Origin: Pachyseris speciosa
Lineage: Eukaryota > Cnidaria > Anthozoa > Scleractinia > Pachyseridae
Direction: 5' to 3'
Length of the DNA: 64,000 nt
Assembly: GCA_016490735.1 (NCBI GenBank)
Contig: JAEMWC010001460.1
Location: 28,501-92,500 of the forward strand
Position numbers and translations under genes: made by a program. The notes below the pieces were generated by a model. That model made no database searches. It saw nothing but the letters and a program-made list of their open reading frames with translations, and was not told the DNA's origin. Positions 32,964 to 45,504 of this stretch are shown piece by piece; the first letter of the stretch is position 1; each line of letters starts with the position of its first letter.

Positions 32964-35900
32964 GTGAGTAAAGCAAAGGTCTGATGTTGTAAGTCTTTTC
33001 CTCGCAAACGCAAACGCAGGGATAGAATGCTTGCCGGCTGCACTAACTATGTTGTCGATTTCGAAATCGTGAAATAAAAAGATGGATCTTATTATGTACA
33101 GCAGAACACGTACTCAATTTGGGTGTTGCTTTTAGGCGGGTGTAGATTTAGCCATAATCTTTCAATCTGAAGCTTAAATCTGTGTTAATACGAAGTTCAT
33201 ATTTCTTAAATAATCTTGTTTGGAATTTAGAAAACTAGCTGGGATTTTAAAACTGAACGGAGTTCTCTTTGTTTCGGCAAAATTAGATTAATTTAACGCA
33301 GATGTGGATTATTTGATAAATGAAGTTTACATAGTGTACATCTCTACGCTAAGATTTTTCTCTCGCTACATTAAAGCGACGACAGCATTGCTTTGCTTTC
33401 ACATTAATTTTGTATACAAAATCTGGCACTATATTTAATAAACGCGCGAGGTTTTACTATCTGGGAACTGCGCCAGAATTCAGAAGGTCTGAAAAATGCG
33501 CCGCATTCAAACTGCCGCTGAAGAACATACAATATGCATACTCGCAAGAGTGAAACGAAGCAGGCATATTTATTTGTCCTTCACAGAAGATAATTAAATA
33601 TTTATTCGGACTGCGCTCAATAAGATAGGAGACCCGTTTGAAGGCATCTCCACAAAGTGAATCATGTTTCGCGCTGTGTATTTGGCAGATTCCCTGAGGG
33701 GAGAGCGTGATTAAGTTTGTATTACTTCATACAAATCAAGCTCCATATGAAAGCTGAGATTGATTAAACTCTAGACCAGAGCAGTTTGATTTAGCTAGAG
33801 CTCGGTCTTCAATGATAAATGCGTTGCCCACAACAATAAAAAACACCTGAATTGATTGATGCGGCTCGCTGTTTCTAAGGACTGATAAAGCCACGGCATA
33901 AGCCGGCGAAACAATATTTTTAGCCTTAAGATTATTCTGCAAACACAGCGATAGCAGCTTAATTCTCTTTAATCCGGGTCACTTAGTCCTCCTGCAATAA
34001 TGTATTGTAAATAAGAGGTCGTGTTTGTTCTGAATACTGCGGGTTATAAGAAAAATAACATTGTATTTTGCCGCAGGACACTCGAGGTATCTTACCCAAT
34101 ACTACAGCGCCACGATTCGATATCAAGGAATTCCTTTCTTTTTCTAACCAGGCAAGGCGGAGATGCGTGTTATCTCCATTTGAAAAATCTTTAGGGTAAT
34201 TATCATTTCATAATTACCGCAAAACAACCAAATCCCCTTAAAGGAAACATTTTGCATATCACGAAACGTAGATGGTGAGAAAGTTGTTCGCTATTTAGCA
34301 CTAGAAGTGTTTTTACGGTCAAGAGAGATCTAGTTTGTGTGAAGTCGGAGCTTTGCAGCACAATTTGGTTGTACTGTACGCGTCGAGAAAAGTCCCAGTT
34401 CACTAATTAAATTTCTTTGTTTCCTTAACAGATGATCTCTCTTCTTAAAATAATTACCCTTTCACTTAAGAATAATTCGTCTCTGGCTCTGAAAGACAGC
34501 TTCTAAAGAATTTCGTTTACCGAAAGACAAAGAGTAATTAAACCGCGACTGGTTGTACAACACTTGCTTCATATGCAAATTAGTCGACGCTTTTAAGGTA
34601 GTCAAAGTAAACACAAACTTATTTGGGTTAATTTTACTACATATTTCGCATCTTGAATGTCATAACTTACACTAAGTGTATTTATTTTCGATAGATATAT
34701 TGCTTGGCCTCGTGAAATGGTTTCCTGTCTCAAATAAGAGGCAGGAACTCATCAACTGTTCGCTGGACCCTTGACAAAAGTCTTCTGGTAACATGCCAAG
34801 TTTTATGATGTAATACCTTACAACAGGAGAAGGGCCCGAACGTGTAACAGGTAGCTTTGAAATTATGGCATTGAGATGCCATGTATCGTGAAATAATCCT
34901 TTATTGCATTCTTCAGAGAGCCCAGTTCAAATGAACCTAGCGCGGACCGTATAGCTAATCGTTATAATCAGGGTAGATTTTACACTGACACCATGGAAAA
35001 GCGATGGTAGATTCCTTGAACGTTTCTAATAAAAGCGATTTTATGTTGAAAGTTAATATTTTCCAAGGCACAGTCACAGAGGAATTTATAAATGAATCAA
35101 ACACGAATTTATTGAAGTTGCGGTAAAATGCTTGGTTAACACCCCGTACGCGACAGTGAAAGTTATTAAAACTCTTCTTCGCTAAAATTAACATTGTTTT
35201 TCATTTGATAAAGATTGATAAGACGCTATTTTGTCTTCTAATGGCTTGATGTTAACAGCTGTTGGGTCATGAGAGCGAAAAAGAAATATGGAATAAACGA
35301 TAAGGTAATGGCTATTAACTTTTTAAACTTACATTGCAAGAAACGCAAACAGATTTCTCAGGAGAATCAATATTTTGAGCTTGGCTATAAAAACTGGAAA
35401 TAAAACTTTTAATGACTTGAAGCTTTCCAAACTCTTGCTTGCTTAGGCAGAGGATTAAAGCTAGCTGTAGATTGTCAGTTTTTTTAGGAGCAACATTTTG
35501 CAGCACGGTGATTGATGGTGACGAATTCTCTTGCATGCGTGATATGACTGAAGCGAGCGCAGATAACATACAGACAAAGCGAATTCTAGAAATTGTGTCA
35601 TGTCGATTCATGTTACGTTCCTGATAGTTCCGAATTGCATGTGTTTCTTAGAGGAGGTCCGCTGTTATTAACCTAATGAACAACTGGCCAATTGGGATTA
35701 AACTGCATTTTCCTGTCAGATGCGCGTTTTTGAAACTCCCATTCTTCGGTGTCTGTGCACGTTCCAGATCTCGTTTTGCTAAATCCAATAGTATTTCAAA
35801 CCAGATCTCTCATTGCAAATTTTCAGAGATGATCCTTGAATCGGCTGATATGGCTCATTAATGTTCCTTAATATTTTGTTTTATTTTGCTTGTCACATGT

Positions 35901-36749
35901 TGGCTTTTACCGCATATATGTGACTGTTTTCTGATTGTTGGTCGATTACCGTGGAATCGCCCATGCTGACCGCCCTGAACGTGTTGACATGATCAACAGC
36001 CGCCATTTTTTCCTGAAACCTCACGCAGGCGCAATCAAACCGGAACCAGGATTTTCTGGTTCCGGTTTTGGATTCTTTCAGAAAGTCCGTTGCCCGTTCC
36101 GCTGGACAAGGGTAACGTGGGCTCTGGGGACGAGATTGCGGTTCACCTTTTTATTCTTTGTCGAGTTTCATCCACAAAGCTCACTTCCGGCGTTTCTGCG
36201 CAAGCGCTAACTATTTTTAACAACTCACAACAGTCAGAATGATGCCTGTTGTCACGTATCGGAAAACGTTGATTCACCTTGTGTCTTTGAAGTCTGAATA
36301 ACTAATATGTTAAGAGAAGTGTCTATACCAATGTTTGCAAGTTCAACTGCGAGAAGAAAGCTTTTATCATGACCAAAATTTAACTCCAGATGGACTGCCG
36401 TGTTCCCCGTATCCGCTCTATTGAGATGTACATTTTTTTGAATAACTCAAGTACGGGATATCACACACCCCTGAGACTTTGACAGGTAGTTTATTTACTA
36501 TTTTCCACAATATCTCAATTTCTGGACTTTAATTTTTGAATAATACGCGATTAGTTTTTACAATATACTTGCGTGACTTGAAACTGTCCGAGAAACGTTC
36601 CTTTCTTATGTTTCAAATGACCCTGGATTGCCCTATTTGTAAACAGTTTCACTCTGCTAATTAATTTTCTACTCACATTTCACCGAGACTCCATTAACGT
36701 TTATTCGAAAAAATCCTACATCGTTCGATAAGCGTTTCCTTTCTCAAAC

Positions 36750-36939
36750 AATAGACTCATTCGGCTTACTCAATGTTGTACCCAATTCAAATCCTTTGGG
36801 ATTAAAACGTTTTGTTCAAGGTATTTCCATATCATTTAAATATGAATGCTACATTATAATGCAAATACAATACACAAAGAATCTTAAGCCCGGGAGATTT
36901 GAATTGGGTACAACATTGAGTTAGCCGAATGGGTCTATT
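36750..36939. mobile_element. MITE with AATAGACTCATTCGGCTTACTC-type ends
   Basis: Inverted ends of about 45 bp: AATAGACTCATTCGGCTTAC... and ...TTAGCCGAATGGGTCTATT, continuing through CAATGTTGTACCCAATTCAA. Total about 190 bp, no coding. Confidence 0.8.
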
Positions 36940-39055
36940 TTCCATCGAAGCGAAAACAAGTGTGATTAGTTTTTTATGGAATCAATACACTATTTTTATC
37001 ACGATAAACATAAGCATAACGATAAACCTCTGTGGCCTAAAGGTCATTGTTCCTGCCTGTGACGCAGCTAACCCGGGTTTGATGTCTTTTAGTGGTATAT
37101 ATCACGGGCTTTTTTTTCTGTTTCTCTTTTTCTTGTTCTTTTAGAAATGTTTTTTACAAGTGTTATAATTATTGTTCTCAATGGTTGAGCTGTAAAGCAA
37201 TTTTGTAATTTTAGAGGAATATATGTTGATAGGGGTCTAAAGAAATAGACTCCAACACAAGCTAAGCGCAGAAGAAGAATGAAAGAGAGACTTCTCTCTA
37301 TTCTTTTGTTTAGCGCTAAATTAGGGATACAATACTGTTTTTTGCAAGCCCGAGTTTAGGCTAATTGTAGCCTCTTGTTTGAAATCAAAGCTAAAAGGTC
37401 ATTCTGGAAACGTTTATAGATAACCGTCTCATAAAGGACGTCGGCTCGCGTCACCCCCGTCGTGTTACAATTAATTAGAGCCTGATTAGAGTCAGACTTG
37501 TTTCAAACAATCGTGTTTCTGAACTTTATTTTGTTATTCTTCAAGGTGGATGCCACTTGTTAAGTGCTTTTGTCTGTTGTCCCCCAGCTAGGCAGACATC
37601 TACTTTCAGGGGAGGACCTCTTACTTTTATTAAGGTGGCAAAATATGGAACCACTCTATTCCATTGAAGGCACTCAGGTTTCAGGCAGGGATGCTGAATA
37701 TGAGACCCTCTGTCAATGTAGCAAGTTTGGTCTATGGTATTTAGTAAACTCATCAACAGTCATTTTAACTCTCGGCAAGTGTTAGTAAAGAAAGATATGG
37801 AAGAATTGGTGTCTGCATAAGGTTAAGGCTATTCTTGTTTGAAAACGAAAAAATTTCTTTCTTTTAGTGGCTATTTCTTAAATGATCCATCTGATTCGTG
37901 TCGATTTTCCTTTCCTTTGGGTGCGTGACGAAAATTGTCATATCGCCTTCTTAAAACTTTGGCCTACTATACTTTTCCCTGCGAGACATTGGCGACTCCA
38001 GGAAACACGACTGGGATAATTATTTTTGTGTATTCAGAATTAATCTCTTCTTAGGTCACGGAAAGGCCGTTTTGAGAGCTGGTTTGAAGAACTAAGAATA
38101 TACTTGTAATATTGATTGATTTTTGGGTGTGATCAGGTCAAAAATAATGTTTATAGTGGTGCATTAAACAGAGGCGGCTTAATCATGTACCAATGGTCTT
38201 TCACGTTAAAGCGTAAGTTAAAATTTACCGTTTTGAGCGATAACGTTATTTACTTACTTAGACAGTGTTAAGTGGCTCAGTTGGTCAAATAATGTGTTCA
38301 TGTGTTCTATGTTATTAGTTTCGACATTTTAAAACCTTCTTAATCCCCAGTCGTGATTCTTTTAACCCCCGTTGAGAAATTGCAGTCAAGTACGGTCGAC
38401 GTCGTCTTCTATATGGCCAAGTTTTCTTGCTTGTCGCTGACAGTCATAGCCTGAAGATTTCGCCCAGTTTTGTTAAACGCTTCTCTTTATCTCTCTAGCG
38501 TCGGTGAGTTTTATTGAATTGTTTCCTGATGTGGCTCATTTTAAAACAATACTCAGTTTAAAAAGATGGCAACACCATGTCTCATCCTTAGACTACAGCT
38601 GTTTCGGCGAATGTTTCCCGGGATATTAGTAGTTGTGGCCGAGACTAATAACCGATAGGAGAAACTTGAGAAAGGGAGAGAGAACGTTCTTTCATAACTT
38701 ATATGCATAAATTCGGCGTTATCTTAGATTCTGGGTTCACTAATGACTGAACCAAACCCAGATTTTGTTTCACTGCCCTGTTTTTACAACCGAAAAAAAG
38801 AAAAGCAAACAAACAAAAAACAACAAAATCGCATCTTCATCCTTTAATCCGCAGTTTCAATATATAATTTTCATATATTAATTCTCAACAACAAGTCTGT
38901 ATTTGACAATTGTGCGAAAGTAGGCTAAATTGAGTTAAGGATGAATCGCACTCGTAAACAGATTTTGGCTTTATCGAAAAGTGTGCACTTCGTAAGATGA
39001 AAGGATACAGTTAAGCCCCAATCAACGTCCTGTTTCCCCCTTTTTTTCAATGACC

Positions 39056-39096
39056 GGGGGGGTGGGGGAGTGCGCCAGGGGGTAGAGCGGGGAGGG
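39056..39096. repeat. G-rich tract before the L4 lectin exon
   Basis: Runs of three to seven G separated by short loops (GGGGGGGTGGGGGAG ... GGGGGTAGAGCGGGGAGGGG) about 120 bp before the exon 2 acceptor. It could form a G-quadruplex in DNA or pre-mRNA. Function unknown. Confidence 0.6.
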
Positions 39097-39213
39097 GTGT
39101 TCAGTATTCCACATTATTTAAATCCGTTGAAGTATGGCGGGTAATACATAGCCGTCTTTTAGGAGTTACTTCACACTGATGTTTCTCAGTTTATTTTCAT
39201 TTTTGGAACTCAG

Positions 39214-39507
39214 GCACCGCTGCAGTCAAGTCAAAGTACGCATGTCAGGGTGATAAGTTGCGCCTGCGTTGCGAAGATCATCACATACTCCGCATCTACA
39301 AGGCCAATTATGGACGTTTGGAGCCTGGGTCATCCATCTGCCCGAGTGAAAACATCAGCACTCAAACTTGCAAGGCTCCCAACGTGCCGCTAAAAATAGC
39401 CAAAATATGTGCTAACAGACAGAGATGTGTTGTTAAAGCAGATCAATCAACGTTTGGAGATCCCTGCCCCGGAACATTCAAGTATCTGGAGGTTATATAC
39501 GGCTGTG
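39214..39507 (+). CDS. L4 exon 2: SUEL lectin domain with intact sugar motifs
   Basis: Acceptor AACTCAG, donor GTAAGC, phase 1 both sides, 294 bp. The domain starts AAVKSKYACQGDKLRLRC, contains RIYKANYGRLEPGSSICP, and ends FGDPCPGTFKYLEVIYGC. All eight family cysteines are present (YAC, LRC, SIC, QTC, KIC, QRC, DPC, YGC). The three sugar-site signatures YGR, DPC and KYL are intact, unlike L1 and L3. L4 is therefore the most likely member of the cluster to bind rhamnose or galactose. Confidence 0.92.
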
Positions 39508-39853
39508 GTAAGCTTCGAGTTTCCCCTTCTTTCCCTTAAAAATCTCTGTCAGGTTGAAATAATTCAACCTTTTAAGTGATGTCACTTCCCTCAAAAGACG
39601 ACGTATAGTGATTTTTGGTGGATACATTTCGTCACTTGCTTAATGTCCAATCCAGTGTGCAAGAATTGAAGCTAAGCTGATTGTGATCTTTCTGATTTTC
39701 TCATTACTGAAAAGATAACTTTAATTTAGCCGGATAACTGATAATAGTTTAAGTTTTCTTATTTTTTGGCAATAAATAGCAGTCGTGAGTCAGGGGCAAG
39801 CTTGTTCACATTTTGCATTGATAAATGTCGAATTATATTTTACAATTTAACAG

Positions 39854-40231
39854 ATTATGCAGGTGTTAACCCGACTCCAACTCCAACATCAAAAAGTACA
39901 AAACACCCTAACAGAACAAAAGCCACAACAACGAATGCAACGCAGCCTTCGAGTACAGAAGCAACAAGTAAACCAAACAAACTACCAACCACCCAAAAAA
40001 CCACCCGGGAAAGTGTCAGTAGAACAACTTGGTCCAACATAACTGCAAGTACAGGCCCCACGAGTGGCGGGATTCTCAAGGTGACAATCAGGAGAACAGA
40101 GCCAACAGGCACCGCATTATCTCCTAAGACTCCTAAGGCTCCAAAAGCCAAGGCGTCAGGGAGCGGAGGTGAGGAGGGGCTCCTTTTAGCCTTGCTGAGA
40201 TCTCTGTACCTCACGTACAGGTTCATCAAAG
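39854..40231 (+). CDS. L4 exon 3: Thr/Pro-rich stalk
   Basis: Reads (D)YAGVNPTPTPTSKSTKHP and continues with dense Thr, Ser, Pro and Lys plus N-x-T sites (NRT, NAT, NIT), a mucin-like spacer. It ends in a Gly/Glu hinge (SGSGGEEG) and LLLALLRSLYLTYRFIK, with the donor G/GTATGT at 40,232 (phase 1). Two acceptors nine bases apart (after 39,853 and after 39,862) both keep the frame and would add or drop three residues. The donor matches in phase both the transmembrane exon at 50,698 and a possible short last exon at 40,291. Without splicing the frame stops at 40,273-40,275. Confidence 0.8.
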
Positions 40232-40290
40232 GTATGTTTATAAAGGATCTGGGCACTAGCGTTATAGTCACGTGACCAAGTTGATTGCAG

Positions 40291-40502
40291 ATGCGTATCT
40301 CTTGGAATTTGAAGGCTTTGAGACTCGGAAAGTATATATGTCGAATAAAGTTGGTTTGGAGAATTTGTTGAATTGTTTATGTAAGCTACAGAGCTCTGGC
40401 AGTGAAATATCTTGTGATACTCTCTGGTGTATTAACGTATTTGTTTATGTCACAATCAACGCGCTTCATGAACTTGGAAGCAAAGTGAGGAGATTTATGT
40501 AA
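40291..40502 (+). CDS. Possible alternative last exon of L4
   Basis: A TTGATTGCAG acceptor lies only 59 bp after the exon 3 donor. Joined in phase it reads (D)AYLLEFEGFETRKVYM and runs 70 codons to a TAA at 40,500-40,502. The last third (DTLWCINVFVYVTINALHEL) is moderately hydrophobic. It would give a shorter protein without the 50,698 membrane exon. No homology is recognised. The tiny intron and lack of an anchor-like end make it uncertain. Confidence 0.3.
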
Positions 40503-41219
40503 GCCACGTGATCATGACGTTAGTGCCAGGGTGGCACCGTAGAGACCAGCTGTGCATGCTGTGTTTGTGATGCCATAACACAAAAATGTTTCGGATTGAA
40601 GGAAAGCCAGAAGAATATGGTATATATAAACAGTTCTGCTCAAAGGCACATTTAAAGCGATGAATTTTTCTTTTATGATATCATAGGATAAAAAGTAACC
40701 AGACGGTTCGGTATTCACCTAAAGATAAAAACGAGTTTCAGTCACTCAATGAACATGATAACATAAACATGATAACATAAACGAATAATGAAAATTTGTT
40801 ATAACATTGATTAAACAACTAAATTAAAGTCGGAAAAAAGTACTTTGCAGTAAACGTCTGATCAAAACCATAAAAAAAGATACCTGAGCACTGAATTCTT
40901 TTAGAATAAACATCCAAACATCAGCTGTTTAATATAACTCTCCACTATGCCACGATTCAAGGTCCTTTATAAGCTTAAAACGATCGTGAAAAAAGAAACC
41001 TTTAGGAGCAAAGTTAAATTCCTTGATAATTGATTAAAAATAATCCAATTGATTACCTTCAGTTCCTTGGAAATTTTATAATCGATATTATCAGTAAATT
41101 GAAGAGTTTGCTAAGAAAAGTACGGTTTCCTAAAGGTTTCTTTTTAACAGTAAAGGTTATAATTAATTGTTGCTGGTAAATGCATTTGACGACGCTTCAA
41201 TTTTAAAGTTTCTTTAGAT

Positions 41220-41540
41220 TATAATACATTAAATATGTGACTGATCATCGCAGTTATGAACACTACTTAAGCAGTAGTGGAAATAAAGCCTGAAAAAAAA
41301 TTTAGGCTTGTACGGGACTCGAACCCACGACCTCTGCGATACCGGTGCAGCGCTCTACCGTCTGAGCTAACAAGCCATCTGGGAGCTGGTCGTTTTGTTG
41401 GTTCGTAACATACCCCGGAGTGGTGAATATATGAGAATGAATATATGAAAACCATATATTTGAACTGCGGATTAATGATTAAATATGTGACTGATCATCG
41501 CAGTTATGAACACTACTTGATTTTCATATATTCATTCTCA
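41220..41540 (-). mobile_element. tRNA-derived SINE (second family) with duplicated end
   Basis: A tRNA-like head on the - strand at 41,305-41,376: GGCTTGTTAGCTCAGACGG, a T-arm with GGGTTCGAGTCCC, and a Thr-like GGT region with C at position 33. Flanks contain CGCAGTTATGAACACTACTT at about 41,249 and again at about 41,499, so part of the 5' body is duplicated. A mismatch in the anticodon stem and C33 argue against a functional tRNA. Confidence 0.7.
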
Positions 41541-43562
41541 TAGATTATAATACAGTTGAATTCCTGGCTACATCCATTGTATATTAAGGTGACAGTGGGA
41601 TAAAAGTGGAACAAGCCCTGAATCCTAACATACCTACAGACTTACTAACAGACCTACACTCCCCCCCCCCTTAAAACATCCCCGTCAAATGCCTGTACAT
41701 AATACTAGGTCAAATGAAGGTTATTGCTTGTACAGGCAAGGTGAGTCTAAATGCGCCTTGGTTTCCTGAAACGATTTTTAAAATAAACTCATTCTTGGTA
41801 TAAACTGCAAGTTATCCTTAACATGACGAGCTTTGCCCCAGAAAAAAAATTATGCAAATTAAGCTAAGGGTGGATTGAATCTACCCATGGCTTATTATTA
41901 ACTGTAATTGAAGATCTTAATTTCCGCTTTAGTATGATCGAGGTGTTGCTCAGGCATTCTCGGTAATTACTTTTTTCACACTTTTTGGCGTCCAAAACGC
42001 AAGCCGAGAGAAACACGAAACCTTTTAATTTAGTATTTCTTGACATAATAAAAATGTTTTCCAGATATGGACACGTGTAGTTGTCGGCGTCACTCGCGTG
42101 GAGACATTATTAAGTTTACCCCTCGCGCGTTCAACATGCATCGTATGCTTACTCCTTCAGTCTTTTTAAAACCATAGATGATAACTAGAAAAAGGTTACA
42201 AAAGAACTTTAACAATGAATCGATTTTTGGTAACTCAAGATAATCAAACATCGAGGAACAAAAACACAAATTGTCGAGAACCCAAAACGGCCTAAAATCT
42301 AAAAGGAGGTTCAATGAAAATGAAATTACTGATTCACAAAGACTGTGATTCCGAGAACAGGAACGAACGAAATTCTCGTCACATAAATTTATAGACATAC
42401 TTGTGAAAAAATAACCCGAGAACGCAGTTATAAACTCATGTCTTAGTTAATCTCCAAGCCAAATGTTCATATTTACAGCACAGCAAACAATTCCTTTAGC
42501 GAGGTTCGTTAATCGGGGTTATCGCAAATTGCACTTCTTGCTACCTTTATTGACCTTACAGTCGCTGTAGGGAGCAAATCTAAAACGACCCAAAGAGTAA
42601 ACGTCTGATAAGCTACTTTTTCTACCACTTCCGTTCACAATTTCAGTCAGGGGCAATGTGAGAATATCGTTTCCTGTATTCCTCTTGTTCGGTGACTGAC
42701 AAAGATTGGCTTGGGATCCAAAATAAAGCGCGCTTTGCCGAAATCTGTTATTACGGGATTCCAATCTTACTCACGTTTCTCCATCGCAACGTTGTTGCGC
42801 TTTGAAATATAATAAGACGTTGTGTGAAATACCACCAGAATGTACGTGGCCAAAGCTTCGATTAAATTCTACATTATTCCTGTTGCCTCTTTATGGCGCT
42901 AAACAAAGTTAAGCTTCTGTCTTTCTGGCCGTGAAACATCGTTATCAGACGTAAGGGCTCGCTCATAGCTACAACCGACATAGTTGAGGGACGCTGCGGT
43001 GATCCTCCCAGTGGTTGACCATTCTTGCCTCGTGGTGCACTTCTTTCTTGAGGTTAGGTAATGGAAACTAACCTGTCCAGGTTTAAATACTTTGATGGCC
43101 ACCAAGATCCCTATAACAAGTCAGGTAGCAATTTCCACATGTTCCACAGCCCAAAAACGTTTCTGATCTCACGATTAAGGATGGTCAAGCTTCCGCACGT
43201 GTCACTGAACCAAAACTTGTCTTTTGTTCAATTCAATGTTTTTTGGGCTGTTTCAATTCAAGAATAACTCATGACCAAGGACACTTGTAAAATTTTTGTA
43301 GCTACTGACTTTAAACATGTTTAAACCAGTACACCACTATGCATGTGATCAGAATCTGTAAGCCAACAATTTCGGATTGTGTTCGTAATTCCAAAAATAA
43401 CCGAACTAATGTCGTTTTTTTCTCGGCTGGCCATCGTTGAGTCGGGCTCAGCAAAAATTTGAAACTCTGGAACTCCAAAACTACGGACTCCGGACTCCGG
43501 ACTAAGGACTCCAACAGTGCAAATCCAAATGGTTGCTGGGTATGGGGAAGGGAGGGCAACTG
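41541..43562. other. L4 intron 3, no feature seen
   Basis: No exon or clear repeat was recognised in this part of the large last intron. Confidence 0.35.
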
Positions 43563-43850
43563 GAGAGTTTGAAGTAATCTGGTGGCGTGATCACTTTATT
43601 AAAGTCTCAAATCTTTCTAGCCTAGCACAGATGCTCTACTAACTGGGGAGAACCAATCAAATCAAATCTAAAAAAAGTAGAATCAAATCAAATCAAATGT
43701 TGGTTTATGGGGAGAGGGGAAAACCGGAGTGCCCCGGGGAAAATCTCACAGAGCAGAGTAGAGAACCAACAAACTCAGCCCACTTATGATGCCGAGTGGT
43801 GGAATGCGAGCGCTCTCACCACTGCGCCAACCCTGCTCACCCCAATTACA
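43563..43850. repeat. Dispersed repeat, copy 2
   Basis: Contains GCACAGATGCTCTACTAACT, an ATCAAATCAAATC block, GGGGAGAGGGGAAAACCGGA and GAACCAACAAACTCAGCCCA, then AGCGCTCTCACCACTGCGCC. Same order as 21,777-22,060, and it extends further at its end. The final block resembles the complement of a tRNA D-arm, so it may be a SINE. Confidence 0.7.
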
Positions 43851-43971
43851 GGCTCATATTCTTGAGAAAGTGTGGAAAGTTTGAGACATGATTATGCTAT
43901 TGACTGTGGAACAAGCCCTGTGTAAAAGAGAAAAATAATTATTATTAATAAAAGCAAGCTTAATGGATTGG

Positions 43972-44888
43972 TCTTCAGATAACAAAAGCATAAAATGGAC
44001 TGACTACTCAAGAGAGACAGAACTGGTTACTACAAAAAAATGATAAAAGAAAATTAGGTTCTGCCTTCAGATAACAACAGTCCAAAAGGGACTGACCACC
44101 CAAGAGAAACAGAACCAGTTAGTACAAAATAATGATAAAAGAAAATTAGGTTCTGGTTTCAGATAACAACAGTCAAAAAGGGACTGACCACCCAACAGAA
44201 ACAGAACCAGTTAGTACAAAATAATGATAAAAGAAAATTAGGCTCTGCCTTCAGATAACAACAATCCAAAAAGGGACTGACCACCCAAGAGAAACAGAAC
44301 CAGTTAGTACAAAATAATGATAAAAGAAAATTAGGTTCTGCCTTCAGATAACAACAGTCCAAAAGGGACTGACCACCCAAGAGAAACAGAACCAGTTAGT
44401 ACAAAATAATGATAAAAGAAAATTAGGTTCTGTTTTCAGATAACAACAGTCCAAAAGGGACTGACTATCCAAGAGAAACAGAACCAGTTAGTACAAAATA
44501 ATGATAAAAGAAAATTAGGTTCTGCCTTCAGATAACAACAGTCCAAAAAGGGACTGACCACCCAAGAGAAACAGAACCAGTTAGTACAAAATAATGATAA
44601 AAGAAAATTAGGTTCTGTTTTCAGATAACAACAGTCCAAAAGGGACTGACCACCCAAGAGAAACAGAACCAGTTAATAAAAAATAATGATAAAAGAAAAT
44701 TAGGTTCTCTTTTCAGATAACAACAGTCCAAAAGGGACTGACTATCCAAGAGAAACAGAACCAGTTAGTACAAAATGGTGATAAAAGAAAATTAGGTTCT
44801 GCCTTCAGATAACAACAGTCCAAAAGGGACTGACCACCCGAGAGAAACAGAACCAGTTACAAAATAATGATTTAAAAATAAGTTCTGT
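43972..44888. repeat. Minisatellite, about ten 92/93-bp units
   Basis: Units share TTCAGATAACAACAGTCCAA, GGGACTGACCACCCAAGAGA, AACAGAACCAGTTAGTACAA and ATGATAAAAGAAAATTAGG. The first and last units are more diverged, as is usual at array edges. Unit length alternates between 92 and 93 because of an A run (AAAAGGG or AAAAAGGG). A lone diverged unit lies at 45,176-45,246. It is within the last L4 intron. Confidence 0.92.
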
Positions 44889-45175
44889 GTTGATAAAAGA
44901 TTGGATTGAAGTGACTAGGAAACATAAACACAACAATAATTTTAGTTATCTGGGAATGATATGAGCAAAAAAGTGCTTACCTCAGGTCTGGTATCCAACT
45001 AGCAGCCTACATAGTCCTCTTATAATATAGTCTGCCCTCTACCTTAAAAAAACAACACACCATGCCAGTTGGTGCTGACTTTCTTATTGAAATTGCTCCA
45101 GGTCATCGAGGTACACAATCCACCATACCATGACAAGGTATGGGCCCTGAGGTGGAAAAAAAGTGGGGTTATACT

Positions 45176-45246
45176 TCTGCCTTCAGATAACAACAGTCCA
45201 AAAATGGACTGGCCACCCAAGAGAAAAATAACTGATTAGTACAAAG
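45176..45246. repeat. Isolated diverged unit of the minisatellite
   Basis: TTCTGCCTTCAGATAACAAC followed by AGTCC, AATGGACTGGCCACCC and AGAGAAAAATAACTG matches the array consensus about 300 bp beyond its end. Confidence 0.75.
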
Positions 45247-45504
45247 AGATCATATTTATTAAAGAAAACAATTTTAATTGCAGTGCAGCTTTTGTAAATC
45301 CTTTCCAGAAATATTAAGATATAAAGACATTAATCCCTGGAGTGGTAGAGACCAAACTTAGGTATTTATTATGTGAAGTCATTTTTAATGAGAGGGTAAT
45401 ACTTTTAACAGTTTTTGCATCTTTAAAGGTACTATGTCATGGTGATTCTTATGTCTTGGAGGTGAAATTAAAACCTACATGTACTATACCCTTGAAGACT
45501 GTTG

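Larger units (their letters stand above)
32964..39213. other. L4 intron 1, mostly without recognisable features
   Basis: A 6.2-kb intron. It holds a MITE at 36,750-36,939, a short hairpin AAACCGGAACCAGG/CCTGGTTCCGGTTT-like at about 36,038-36,071, and a G-rich tract at 39,056-39,096. The rest is AT-rich and shows no exon I can support. Confidence 0.5.

Noticed and set aside
38550..38640. Second hammerhead (complement has CCGAAACAGCTGTAGTC)
   Set aside because: The CTGATGA core is not intact and helix I is ambiguous; at best a decayed relic.
40077..40271. Open frame opposite the L4 stalk exon on the - strand
   Set aside because: A mirror of Thr/Pro/Lys-rich coding sequence on the + strand, without independent support.
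41305..41376. Functional tRNA gene on the - strand
   Set aside because: C33 and a mismatched anticodon stem; the flanks are duplicated SINE sequence.
43972..44888. CRISPR-like or protein-coding repeat array
   Set aside because: Units are contiguous with no unique spacers, and the genome is eukaryotic. The open frames on the - strand break in 92-bp units and have no start context or splice signals.
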